Source: DAOUJI01 sp965197415
GTDB taxonomy: Bacteria > Chloroflexota > Dehalococcoidia > Lucifugimonadales > JAGWBF01
Reading direction: 5' to 3'
Length of the DNA stretch: 64,000 bases
Assembly: GCA_965197415.1 (NCBI GenBank)
Contig: OZ240207.1
Span: 3,064,950 to 3,128,949 of the forward strand
A model generated the notes under the pieces. That model worked only from the letters and a program-made list of their open reading frames with translations, made no database searches and was not told where the DNA came from. The translations under genes were made by a program, and so were the position numbers. Positions 17,513-25,581 of the stretch are shown one piece after another (position 1 is the first letter of the stretch; every line of letters begins with the position of its first letter).

Positions 17513-18685
17513 ATGAGCTACTTCCCCCTGACGTCGCATCAGCACGAGTGGAAAGAGCGCGCCGCCGACATAGCCCAGAAGGAGCTTGGGACGCGAGCGG
17601 CGGAAGTGGACCGCAACGCCCAATATCCGGAGGAGTCGCTCAACGCTCTTAGACGGGAGGGGCTTTGGGCCTTACGGGTGTCCAAGGAGCACGGGGGCTT
17701 GGAAGAGGATCTCGTCACCACGTGCCTGGTCGTGGAGGAGCTTTCCAAGAAATGCCCGTCCACCGCGATGTGCTACAAAATGCACCTGGAAGCGGCGGAG
17801 ATAGTAGCCCGCATCCCGACGCCGTTTCAGGTGGACAAGTTCGTCCAGCCAATGGCCAGGGGCGAGGTGTTCACGACAGTCGCCGGAGGCGAGTCCTCCG
17901 GTCAGGGAGACGACTGGACCCCGGCCAGCGACAGTTCCTCTGTGGAGAGAGCTCCTGGAGGCTACCAGGTCGACAATGTTCGCAAGTCCTTCGTAACCTC
18001 CGCCGGCAAGGCCACCCACTATATGTTCAGGTGCAGAGTCGGCGCCGACACTCCACAGACCGACGGGACTCTTCTCTTCGTGGCCGCCGACGAAATGGAC
18101 GTAGAAGTCGTCGAACCCTGGACCGGACTGGGCATGAGGGGCAACAACAGTTCCCCGGTGCGTTTCTCGGGGTTCGTGCCTGAGGAATACAGGTTGGGCT
18201 CCGAGCACAAGGTGCAGGATGAGACAACCGGGTTCTTCCGCCCTGTGTTGGCCCTCACTTACGCCGCAGCTTATCTAGGAATCGCCTCAGGCGCTTTCGA
18301 GCTGGGAGTCGAAGAAGCGGAACGAGTCCATCCCAGCGGCGCACGGCGCATCGATAACGCCCTGAACCAGCGCCGCATGGGGGAGATGAGCGCCCAGATG
18401 GAGGCTGCACGGGCCCTGCTTCTGTCGGCGGCGTCTGCCTTTGACCAGGACCGCTCCCCGTCGGCCCTGCCATACTTCCAGGCCAAGGTGGTCTGCGCGG
18501 AGGCGGCCACCAGGGTCACCCAGGACCTTATGACCATGTTCGGAGGCACCGCGTTCGCAGGCAGGCTTCCCTTCGAACGTTACTTCCGCGACGCCCGGGC
18601 CGGAGTGGTCATGGGCATAGCAAACGACGCCGCGTACCAGAGCATGACACCGATTCTCTTCCCGCCGCCGGCACAGGAAGGGTAG
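17513..18685 (+). CDS. Acyl-CoA dehydrogenase-like flavoprotein (non-canonical)
   Basis: 390-residue protein with the acyl-CoA dehydrogenase fold: N-terminal helices, a beta domain with SFVTSAGKATHYMFRCRV and PWTGLGMRGNNSSPVRF, and C-terminal MTMFGGTAFAGRLPFERYFRDARAG. The usual YEGTSE catalytic-base segment is replaced by VVMGIANDAAYQ, so it may be a divergent dehydrogenase or a DszC/HpaB-like flavin-dependent monooxygenase. ATG 17513 is preferred: AAGGA lies at good spacing, whereas ATG 17507 directly abuts it. It runs three bases ahead of the next acyl-CoA dehydrogenase-like gene, suggesting a two-component enzyme or pathway pair. Confidence 0.85.
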   Translation: MSYFPLTSHQHEWKERAADIAQKELGTRAAEVDRNAQYPEESLNALRREGLWALRVSKEHGGLEEDLVTTCLVVEELSKKCPSTAMCYKMHLEAAEIVARIPTPFQVDKFVQPMARGEVFTTVAGGESSGQGDDWTPASDSSSVERAPGGYQVDNVRKSFVTSAGKATHYMFRCRVGADTPQTDGTLLFVAADEMDVEVVEPWTGLGMRGNNSSPVRFSGFVPEEYRLGSEHKVQDETTGFFRPVLALTYAAAYLGIASGAFELGVEEAERVHPSGARRIDNALNQRRMGEMSAQMEAARALLLSAASAFDQDRSPSALPYFQAKVVCAEAATRVTQDLMTMFGGTAFAGRLPFERYFRDARAGVVMGIANDAAYQSMTPILFPPPAQEG

Positions 18686-18688
18686 CTC

Positions 18689-19846
18689 ATGGACATACAG
18701 AGCATCGTGGACAAGGCTCACGACGTGGCGCGCGACTTCGCCGCGACCCGCGACGAACGCCAACGGCGGACCGAGGCCAACCCCGAAGACTTCCAGCGAC
18801 TGCGAGAGATAGGCTACCACTTGATGGCGGCGCCGAAAGACCTCGGAGGCGCTTGGGAAAGCTATTCCCAGTCGGCCCGCCCGATATGCACGGTAATCAG
18901 GACCATCGCCAAGGGCGACCCGTCGGTGGCGTTGGCGAGTGCAATGCACCACCTGGTGCTGGCCGCGTGGCGTCCCCAGAACGCTCCCGAACCCTTCACC
19001 GACGACTTCAGCCGGCAACGCAGGGAAGTCTTCGATACAGTCCACGAAGGCGCCTGGTGGGGCACCATCGTGTCCGAGCCGGGCAGCGGAGGCGACACGG
19101 CAAAGACCCGCGCGACGGCTTCTCCCACGGGAGAACCTCACCGTTACCGGTTGAACGGCGCCAAGCACTTCGGCAGCGGGTCCGGGGTCACGTCCTTTAT
19201 GACCACCCGTGCCCGGCCCGCGGACGAGGATGGCATGGACAACTTCTTCCTGGAAGTCCGGGGAGTCCCCTGGGATGGTTCTACGGGAATGAAGCTGACG
19301 GCGCCCTGGGCCGGGCACGGAATGATGTCCACCAACAGCCACGCCTTCCACTTCACCGACTTCCCGGCCACACGCTGCGCCTGGCCCGCCTACGACCGGG
19401 AGAAAGCCGCCCCGGACAACGGCGGACTGGGGGCGGGAGCGTTCCTGTCCTCGGTCGTCGGAGTTGTGGACGCCGCTATGGAGTACGCCCGGCAGCGGAT
19501 GGAGGGCGCTCTTTCCAGCGATAGCGGGCTGAGAGCATTCCAGAAAGTGGAATGGAGCTATGCCGAGCAGGACGCCTGGCTGATCAACCAGGCCTTCGAA
19601 GGCGCCATGCAAGCCGCCGAAAACGGCTCACAGACCCGTCACACCGCTCTGATAGCCAAGGAGAGTATAGCCAGGTTGGCGGAGTCGGTGTTGGACCGGT
19701 TGTGCAAAATCAGCGGCGGGACAGCCTACACCTGGCATTCGCCGCTGGGAGCATGGCGGCAGGACGTTCACGCCCTGGGATATTTGAGGCCCCCTTGGGC
19801 TCTGGCGTTCGACCAGTTGTTCGAGCTAAGCTGGGAAAGCGCTTAG
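18689..19846 (+). CDS. Acyl-CoA dehydrogenase-like flavoprotein, partner of the preceding gene
   Basis: 385-residue member of the acyl-CoA dehydrogenase superfamily. Visible: N-terminal EDFQRLREIGYHLMAAPKDLGGAW, SEPGSGGDTAKTRATA (flavin region), NGAKHFGSGSGVTSFMTT, and C-terminal KISGGTAYTWHSPLGAWRQDVHALGY. There is no YEGTxE motif; the tail resembles the group D flavin monooxygenase branch. The ATG has GAAGGG nearby and follows the previous stop by three bases, so the two are almost certainly cotranslated. The substrate is unknown. Confidence 0.85.
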   Translation: MDIQSIVDKAHDVARDFAATRDERQRRTEANPEDFQRLREIGYHLMAAPKDLGGAWESYSQSARPICTVIRTIAKGDPSVALASAMHHLVLAAWRPQNAPEPFTDDFSRQRREVFDTVHEGAWWGTIVSEPGSGGDTAKTRATASPTGEPHRYRLNGAKHFGSGSGVTSFMTTRARPADEDGMDNFFLEVRGVPWDGSTGMKLTAPWAGHGMMSTNSHAFHFTDFPATRCAWPAYDREKAAPDNGGLGAGAFLSSVVGVVDAAMEYARQRMEGALSSDSGLRAFQKVEWSYAEQDAWLINQAFEGAMQAAENGSQTRHTALIAKESIARLAESVLDRLCKISGGTAYTWHSPLGAWRQDVHALGYLRPPWALAFDQLFELSWESA

Positions 19847-19871
19847 GTGAAACGGGCGTGCCCCTGAATCA

Positions 19872-20759
19872 TCAATAAAAGCCTTCTCCGCCTGAACGCT
19901 GCTCCTTCAGGAATTCTTCCAGGTCTTTCACGACTTCGTCCGGCTGTAGCGTGTCTCCGTGAATGAGAGACCTGGCCTCGTCGTACTGCTGTTCCAGCTT
20001 TCCCACGTAGGAGCTTATCTGGCTGTCCTTGGAAACCGCCTTTTCCACCTCGTCGTCGAAGGTAGCGGCAGCCGAACCCAGTTCGTCCAGAGGTATCGAG
20101 ACCCCCAGCAGCTTGGTCAATACGTCCACCAGGGCGTAGCCCACGCGGTAGTTGGGGGCCGCTTGAAGGTAGTGGGGAATGTGGCCCCAGAGACTGGCGA
20201 AGCCCATTCCCCTCTGGGAACAGCCCTCCATGAAGGCCGAAGTGATTCCGGTGGGGCCCTGGTAGCTGGATGTCCCGATGCGGTTCCCTTCCAGTGACTT
20301 CTTGAGGTCCGCACCGTTGGATGATCCGGTTAGCTGCACTGCCCTGGTGTGGGGAACGGCGTCCAGAAGGGAGCCGACGTGAATCACCGAATCGACCCCT
20401 GAGATTTCCGCTACGTCGAGAACGGACCGTGCAAAGGTCCGCCATTTCAGGTTGGGTTCCACACCCAGAAAGACCATGACGCCCTCGGAACCGTCAACCG
20501 AAGGCTGCATGAACAGCTCGTTGGCGGGCCACCGCACCACCCTCACACCCTGGCTGTTGATGCTGGTCTGCGGGCGTGTCTGGGTGAAGTCGTAGAAGTC
20601 CTCTGAATCGAGTTCGGCGAACTTCCGCGCCGGCAGCTTGCGAATGAGATACCGCAGGGCGCTGCTGGCGCCCTCTCCCGCGTCGGGCCAGCCTTTGAAG
20701 CTGGTGATCAGATGGCGGGCTTTGCCGTCGGGCTGTTCATGAATGTTCACGTAGTCCAT
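19872..20759 (-). CDS. PAC2 family protein
   Basis: 295-residue PAC2 (proteasome-assembly-chaperone-like) protein found in actinobacteria and Chloroflexota; its molecular role is poorly known. Motifs: HLITSFKGWPDAGEGASSALRYL at the N-terminus, DFTQTRPQT, SVIHVGSLLDAVPHTRAVQLTGSS, and GHIPHYLQAAPNYRVGYALVDVL. ATG 20759 matches the family start. An upstream in-frame ATG at 20789 overlaps a TATAAT box, which would instead be the -10 element giving a very short leader. It is convergent with the acyl-CoA dehydrogenase-like pair. Confidence 0.9.
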   Translation of the reverse strand: MDYVNIHEQPDGKARHLITSFKGWPDAGEGASSALRYLIRKLPARKFAELDSEDFYDFTQTRPQTSINSQGVRVVRWPANELFMQPSVDGSEGVMVFLGVEPNLKWRTFARSVLDVAEISGVDSVIHVGSLLDAVPHTRAVQLTGSSNGADLKKSLEGNRIGTSSYQGPTGITSAFMEGCSQRGMGFASLWGHIPHYLQAAPNYRVGYALVDVLTKLLGVSIPLDELGSAAATFDDEVEKAVSKDSQISSYVGKLEQQYDEARSLIHGDTLQPDEVVKDLEEFLKEQRSGGEGFY

Positions 20760-20989
20760 AGTGGATAAAGCGGGGCCTCTTCGTGCCATTATACACCTTG
20801 GCGATAGACCCCAACACCGCGGGGCTTGCAGCGATGCCAGTATGCGCCTTTCTCCCTTCACTTCCAGGTCCGCCAGCTGAAGTGTGTGCCCTGTGGAACA
20901 AATGTGGGATGATAACTGGTGTATGTTATGATGGATTTTGGGCGGGAGACTGAGTGGTTGATTAGTGGGGCCATGGGTTCAGTACGCAA

Positions 20990-21793
20990 ATGAGCATGGT
21001 GCAATCGTTCTCTGATACGCAGGTCGAGTCGCTCGCTAAGGTACTTGGTGATTCTGGCACTGGCTCGGAAATCACACGTGTGCTAAACACTTGTGGGCTT
21101 AAAGACAACTCAGGTGATTCCACGAAATGGAAACGCCTTAATTGGGCGTTCCTGGAAAGTCAACGTCAGAATAGATGTGCAGATGGGGTGATAAACTTCA
21201 TCCAGACCTTCTTAGGACCAGTCAGATTCCGTGACAAGAACGAGGAATTCGAGAGCCATCGTCGAGAGCTGAACATGGTATTGGCGTTCGCGGGACTTGA
21301 ATATGGGTCCGATGGGAAGTTCTGTAAACGCCAAGCTGTACAGACTATCTCCGACGCCGAGCAGCGAGTAGGAACTCTCCGTGCAAAGCTCGTCAAACGT
21401 CGGGTCCACTCCCAGGCGCTGAAGTATTGTCGCGCTGAACTGATGCAAGAAAACTACTTTCATGCCGTATTCGAGGCAGCCAAAGGACTCGCCCAACGCA
21501 TTCGCGAAATGTCAGGAGTTGCCGGGGATGGAGTGGACCTCGTGAACCGGGTCTTTTCTGAAGATAAGCCTGTGCTCGCCTTCAACTTCCTGGAAACCAA
21601 GACGGAAAAAAGTGAGTATCGAGGATTTGCTAATCTCCTAAGGGGTTGCTTCGAAGCGATCAGGAATCCACTCGCCCACGAACCGAAGATACTCTGGGAG
21701 GGCGAAGACGATGCAGCGGACTACTTGACATTGATCTCGCTCCTGCATTGGAAGCTGGATGACTGCTTCCCGACAAGAATGGGAGGTTACTAG
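20990..21793 (+). CDS. TIGR02391 (Ymh) family protein
   Basis: 267-residue protein ending in the Ymh/TIGR02391 domain: SQALKYCRAELMQENYFHAVFEAAKGLAQRIREMSG, FRGFANLLRGC-type sequence and the RNPLAHEPK motif, then YLTLISLLHWKLDDC. Such proteins are common in defence and accessory islands, and the RNxxAH-like segment recalls HEPN/Abi families, but no activity is proven. The sequence is less GC-rich than the flanking genes. It stands 109 bases ahead of the Septu-like ATPase, on the same strand. No convincing ribosome site is seen before the ATG. Confidence 0.8.
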   Translation: MSMVQSFSDTQVESLAKVLGDSGTGSEITRVLNTCGLKDNSGDSTKWKRLNWAFLESQRQNRCADGVINFIQTFLGPVRFRDKNEEFESHRRELNMVLAFAGLEYGSDGKFCKRQAVQTISDAEQRVGTLRAKLVKRRVHSQALKYCRAELMQENYFHAVFEAAKGLAQRIREMSGVAGDGVDLVNRVFSEDKPVLAFNFLETKTEKSEYRGFANLLRGCFEAIRNPLAHEPKILWEGEDDAADYLTLISLLHWKLDDCFPTRMGGY

Positions 21794-21902
21794 TGACACA
21801 TACCCCCTGTTCACTGTCACCCCAGGCTCAGTTCCCTGGTGGTGAGGTGTTTAGGCACCACTAACTTGACCGAGGAACAGGGCAGCTAGAGGTTTTACTG
21901 CT

Positions 21903-23396
21903 GTGCCATTAAAGTTCATAGACCCTGGTTCCCAGCCGCCGCTGGGAGATTTTCTAATCTCCTGTGATGATCAGGTGAACCTGTTCATCGGTCCAAATGC
22001 GTCTGGTAAAAGCACCATCTTGCGAGAGATGAAACGTTTTTACTCTATGGGACGGGACCGGGTGTTGTATTTCAACCAGGAAGGGGAATTATTGGAAGAA
22101 GTCAAACGCTGTTTCAATATCCAGAAACAAGCCAACGAATTGGAACGAATGCGGGAATCGCCACCGCTATTCACCGAATTGGTCCAACAGCAAGCCGACC
22201 ACCTGGACCAACTAAACGAACTCGCGGTACGTTTCGCAAACCTCTATTTCTCCAAGTCCCGTGACTCCATCCTCGAACGTAGGCACATTTACTGTTCAAC
22301 CCATGTGGACTGGGACGAAAAATTTATTGTTGTAGAAGATACATCTGGCTCCAACGCGACCACATGGGATACTGCTCCGTTGTTGTACATACCAGCCATC
22401 CGCATTAACGTGACGGATCACGGACCCATCGAAAAGGATGACGGTAGCGGAGATTATTCGCTAGATGGCCTATTAGAAGCTCATCACGGCAGCTTCTACA
22501 GCCAGGGCGTAGAACTAGCTATAGATTGGCTTCGGAAGAAAATGGTTGGAAATCGGAGCCAACAGTATCAACTCAGAAGAGCTTTGGCGGTCGGTTATTC
22601 CTGTGCCAAGTCCATTTGCGCTGAAGTGATATATGATGATGCCCCGCACACATTCGTTGAAGTAAGAGACGTAGAAATAGACGACTCTGCCTTTCAGGAT
22701 ATCGCTGATATACATGGTTTCAGAGACATGGAACAGATCAATCACTACGCCATGGGGATAGGAACCAATGACAATATTACGGGCGAACCGTTGTACGCAG
22801 GCGTATTAAGCTCAGGAACCCAAGGCACTCTTTTGTGGGTCTGGGCGTTGGCCCTCAAAATGGCCTACCACTATGACTGGCAAGAGGGTTGGGAGAAAAA
22901 ACCGGCCATCCTCCTGATTGACGAGATAGAAAACCACTTGCATCCGACCTGGCAGCGTAGGGCTATACCAGCGTTGCTGAAGCACTTCACAGGGTTGCAG
23001 ATTTTCGCCACTACCCATTCACCCTTTGTTGTGGCCGGCTTGAAAGCCGGTCAGGTGCATCTGCTGAATCGTGACCAAAACGGAGTGGTTACGGTGACTA
23101 CTAACGAGCGGGACGTTATCGGCTGGACTGCGGATGAAATCCTTAGAACCATGATGGGCGTGGAGGAGCCTACCGACCAACTTACGGTCGATCGTGCTAA
23201 CCGACTGCGGCACCTTCGGGAAAAGGAAACATTGACGACTGAGGAAGAATCCGAAATGAATTGGCTGCGACGACAGGTAAATGAGGACTTGTTGGCCAAG
23301 GGCGGCCCGTTGGAGGTCCAGCGGGACCGTTATGCAGACTTGATGCAGAGCTTCCTTCTTTCCAGGCAATCCGAGTTGAGTCAAGACGGAGAATAA
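21903..23396 (+). CDS. Septu-like AAA ATPase (PtuA-type)
   Basis: 497-residue ABC/SMC-type ATPase of the AAA_21 group. Walker A GPNASGKST lies at residues 30-38. The ABC-signature-like region is GVLSSGTQGTLLW. Walker B is ILLIDEIENHLHPTW with Asp340/Glu341, and the H-loop is TTHSPF with His near 372. The C-terminal about 110 residues are helical. An ATPase of this type followed immediately (6 bases) by an HNH nuclease is the Septu (PtuAB) anti-phage arrangement, and length and order fit. The start is GTG, with AGAGGT about 12 bases upstream. Assignment as Septu is inference from architecture; retron- or OLD-linked ATPases are the main alternatives. Confidence 0.85.
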   Translation: MPLKFIDPGSQPPLGDFLISCDDQVNLFIGPNASGKSTILREMKRFYSMGRDRVLYFNQEGELLEEVKRCFNIQKQANELERMRESPPLFTELVQQQADHLDQLNELAVRFANLYFSKSRDSILERRHIYCSTHVDWDEKFIVVEDTSGSNATTWDTAPLLYIPAIRINVTDHGPIEKDDGSGDYSLDGLLEAHHGSFYSQGVELAIDWLRKKMVGNRSQQYQLRRALAVGYSCAKSICAEVIYDDAPHTFVEVRDVEIDDSAFQDIADIHGFRDMEQINHYAMGIGTNDNITGEPLYAGVLSSGTQGTLLWVWALALKMAYHYDWQEGWEKKPAILLIDEIENHLHPTWQRRAIPALLKHFTGLQIFATTHSPFVVAGLKAGQVHLLNRDQNGVVTVTTNERDVIGWTADEILRTMMGVEEPTDQLTVDRANRLRHLREKETLTTEEESEMNWLRRQVNEDLLAKGGPLEVQRDRYADLMQSFLLSRQSELSQDGE

Positions 23397-23402
23397 CCGA
23401 GG

Positions 23403-24074
23403 TTGCGGTGGGTTGACCGGGGGCCTGAACCCGGCGGGGTTGCCGAATACGCGCGGCAGTTCACACAGGGCTGGATTGACTATTTTCAAAATAGGGTTGG
23501 TAGGCGGCCTGCTGACTCTTATTGGCGAGAATTCCGGCTAACGTTGGGCAGCCGAACCGACGGTATCTGCTGGTATTGTGAGCGGCGATGTGACACCTAC
23601 GCCGAGCAGGGAGGGCGTGCCCCTACGGTTGACCACTTCCGACCTCTCAGCCGATTTTCACAGTTGGCCTATGAGTGGTCCAATTGGGTTTTCAGTTGCC
23701 AACGGTGCAACGGCGAGAACAAGCAGGATAGATGGCCGGATTCAGGGTATGTTGACCCCTCCGTTTCCGATATCGCGGAACGCCCGGAAAGGTATTTCGA
23801 GTATGACTTCGAAACAGGGGAACTGATCCCGAAAAAGGGCCTCACCGGTGTCAACCGCCAAAAAGCTTTGCATACGATAAATGATTTAGGGTTGAATAAG
23901 CTGGATGTACGGTACTTTCGTTTTGAGCAATCGCGGAGGGTCATCGCGGACTTGCTGGCGTTTCCGGTTTCTTACCGGCAGGCCTTCATCGCGTCTTTCA
24001 CAGAACGAGGTGTTGAGTACGCCGGAACGATAGGGATGGTCGTAGAGCAACTGCGTCAGGACGGCCGAATCTAG
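23403..24074 (+). CDS. HNH endonuclease (PtuB-type)
   Basis: 223-residue HNH nuclease. Zinc cysteines are GICWYCE (Cys56, Cys59) and FSCQRCNGENK (Cys99, Cys102). The catalytic stretch is TVDHFRPLSRF with Asp77-His78, followed by WSNWVFSC. The arrangement CxxC-DH-CxxCN-K is typical of the HNH subunit of Septu systems, which cleaves nucleic acid when the ATPase partner senses infection. The TTG start with CCGAGG upstream lies 6 bases after the ATPase stop, so the pair is cotranslated. The downstream 200 bases contain a small hairpin and the promoter of the next gene. Confidence 0.85.
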   Translation: MRWVDRGPEPGGVAEYARQFTQGWIDYFQNRVGRRPADSYWREFRLTLGSRTDGICWYCERRCDTYAEQGGRAPTVDHFRPLSRFSQLAYEWSNWVFSCQRCNGENKQDRWPDSGYVDPSVSDIAERPERYFEYDFETGELIPKKGLTGVNRQKALHTINDLGLNKLDVRYFRFEQSRRVIADLLAFPVSYRQAFIASFTERGVEYAGTIGMVVEQLRQDGRI

Positions 24075-24192
24075 CCGGTTTGGGCTTGGAGGGCCTGTTA
24101 TAGACCTGGTTGCTCTACCCCTCTTTCATGTCCACCTGAACTGTTTCGACAATACTGATAGGGTGTTAATCTAAACGTGTGGCGTATGACCT

Positions 24193-24221
24193 TTGCATAA
24201 TTTTTCGTCAGTGTCGATAAT
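24193..24221 (+). promoter_or_regulatory. Promoter for the GNAT gene
   Basis: TTGCAT (24193-24198), a 17-base spacer and GATAAT (24216-24221) lie about 55 bases before the ATG at 24276. A small CTCCGT/ACGGAG hairpin lies in the leader. Confidence 0.55.
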
Positions 24222-24275
24222 CATACCTGTGAGAGCTCCTCCGTTGGAGTGACGGAGTTTCGGAGAGACAAACTG

Positions 24276-24788
24276 ATGGCGGGAAACAGGACATTGAATA
24301 TAAGAACTGCCTCCGCCGACGAATATGACGCCGTCGGTAGGGTGATCCAGGCTGCCTACAGAGAATATAAACCCGATTACCCGGCGGAATGGTGGGAGCG
24401 GTACGAGCAGAGCCAGGCCGACGTGCAGAGCCGGGCCCATGAGTCCGAGCTGGTCGTGGCAGAGCTGGACGGTCGCATCATTGGCTCAATCACCCTCTAC
24501 CTGGACGGCTACAGGGGCGGCGAAGGCTCTTGGCCCGAGGGCTGGGCGGGCATCAGGTTGGTGTCAGTCCATCCCGACGCCCGAGGTCTGGGGATAGCCA
24601 AGGCGATGATGAACGAGTGTCTGGAAATGTGCCGCGCCAGGGGAATCCCCGTCGTCGGCCTCCACACGACGCAAGTCATGGCCACCGCCAGGGGCATGTA
24701 CGAGCGTATGGGTTTTGAAAGGGTCCCTCAGTTCGACCACCATCCCAGGCCCGACTACGTAGTCTACGCCTACAAGTACGACTTGTAG
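24276..24788 (+). CDS. GNAT-family N-acetyltransferase
   Basis: 170-residue acetyltransferase with the GNAT fold. Seen: N-terminal IRTASADEYDAVGRVIQAAY, VVAELDGRIIGSITLYLDG, the acetyl-CoA-binding motif A VSVHPDARGLGIAKAMMNECLEMCRARG, and the C-terminal ARGMYERMGFERVPQFD. The substrate is not deducible. ATG 24276 is preferred over a GTG 27 bases upstream because CGGAGAG lies at usable spacing and the protein then begins close to the fold. It sits between the Septu-like pair and a toxin-antitoxin pair but has its own promoter. Confidence 0.9.
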   Translation: MAGNRTLNIRTASADEYDAVGRVIQAAYREYKPDYPAEWWERYEQSQADVQSRAHESELVVAELDGRIIGSITLYLDGYRGGEGSWPEGWAGIRLVSVHPDARGLGIAKAMMNECLEMCRARGIPVVGLHTTQVMATARGMYERMGFERVPQFDHHPRPDYVVYAYKYDL

Positions 24789-24834
24789 TTGCGTGTGCAT
24801 GCTGGCCTTAACAGGCGTCGCCCATTGACCTGCA

Positions 24835-24874
24835 TTGACAGTTCAAGTGTTGTAGACTAGTCTTCTATCTAGTC
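24835..24874 (+). promoter_or_regulatory. Promoter and palindromic operator of the Phd/VapC pair
   Basis: TTGACA (24835-24840) is followed after 17 bases by a weak -10 (TAGTCT, 24858-24863). The inverted repeat GACTAG (24855-24860)/CTAGTC (24869-24874) overlaps the -10, as expected for autorepression by the toxin-antitoxin complex. Confidence 0.55.
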
Positions 24875-24898
24875 AGGGTAGTTATCGCTGGAGGAAGC

Positions 24899-25159
24899 AT
24901 GAGTAGGACATGGCAGGTGCAAGACGCTAAGGCGAGGTTCAGCGAGTTCCTTGAAGCCAGCTTGTCGGATGGCCCCCAGATAGTGACCAAGCGCGGGGTC
25001 GAAACGGCCGTACTCCTTCCCATCGAACATTGGCGGAGACTGGAGGAGATGACGAGGCCGAACCTAAAAGAACTGCTTCTTGCGCCGGAAGCGCGGACTG
25101 AAGAGCTTACTCCTCCGCGTCGGACACTTCACCTCCGGACCGCTCCAGAGTTCGAGTAG
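24899..25159 (+). CDS. Type II antitoxin, Phd/YefM family
   Basis: 86-residue antitoxin. The Phd/YefM DNA-binding fold is visible as WQVQDAKARFSEFLEAS, QIVTKRGVETAVLLPIEHWRRLEEM. The remaining tail (EARTEELTPPRRTLHLR) would wrap the toxin. GGAGGAAGC precedes the ATG. The VapC gene starts 5 bases after its stop. It should bind the palindrome in its own promoter. Confidence 0.92.
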   Translation: MSRTWQVQDAKARFSEFLEASLSDGPQIVTKRGVETAVLLPIEHWRRLEEMTRPNLKELLLAPEARTEELTPPRRTLHLRTAPEFE

Positions 25160-25163
25160 GTCT

Positions 25164-25571
25164 ATGTACCTCCTCGACACCAATGTAGTTTCGGAAATGA
25201 GACGTCAACACCCACATCGGGCCGTCTTGGCATGGATGGCTGACGTGCCGGCGTATGAGCTCTTCATATCCGCAGTGACCGTGGGAGAGATACAGTCAGG
25301 AATCGAGAACACTCGCGGTCGGGACAGAACAAAGTCAGCAGAGTTGGAGGAATGGCTCGATAAAGTTCTAACCTCGTACAGCGTCTTGTCGATGGACGCC
25401 CCTATTTTCCGAGAATGGGCGCGCCTCATGTACGGAAAGTCAAACGTCCTAGCAATGGACGCCATGATCGCGGCAACAGCCAAAGTGCACAGGTTGACTG
25501 TGGTTACCAGAAATCAGCGAGATTTCGCTGATTTTGGTGTGGAGTTGCAAAATCCGTTCGAAAGCGATTAG
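25164..25571 (+). CDS. vapC: Type II toxin, VapC-like PIN ribonuclease
   Basis: 135-residue PIN-domain RNase. Acidic metal ligands are visible as Asp5 (YLLDTNVVSEM), Glu42 (VGEIQSGIE), Asp99 (LAMDAMIAATA) and Asp120 (TRNQRDFADFGV). It is a FitB/VapC-type toxin inhibited by the Phd-like protein encoded just upstream. ATG 25164 gives the canonical PIN N-terminus; upstream in-frame starts lie inside the antitoxin gene. The lhr helicase starts 10 bases downstream. Confidence 0.93.
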   Translation: MYLLDTNVVSEMRRQHPHRAVLAWMADVPAYELFISAVTVGEIQSGIENTRGRDRTKSAELEEWLDKVLTSYSVLSMDAPIFREWARLMYGKSNVLAMDAMIAATAKVHRLTVVTRNQRDFADFGVELQNPFESD

Positions 25572-25581
25572 CCATCGACTA

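Noticed and set aside
18287..19612. 441-codon open frame opposite the acyl-CoA dehydrogenase pair
   Set aside because: It spans two real genes in antisense and has no recognisable domain.
20990..25571. Prophage or integrative element
   Set aside because: The region holds accessory defence-type genes, but I saw no integrase, transposase, phage structural genes or flanking direct repeats.
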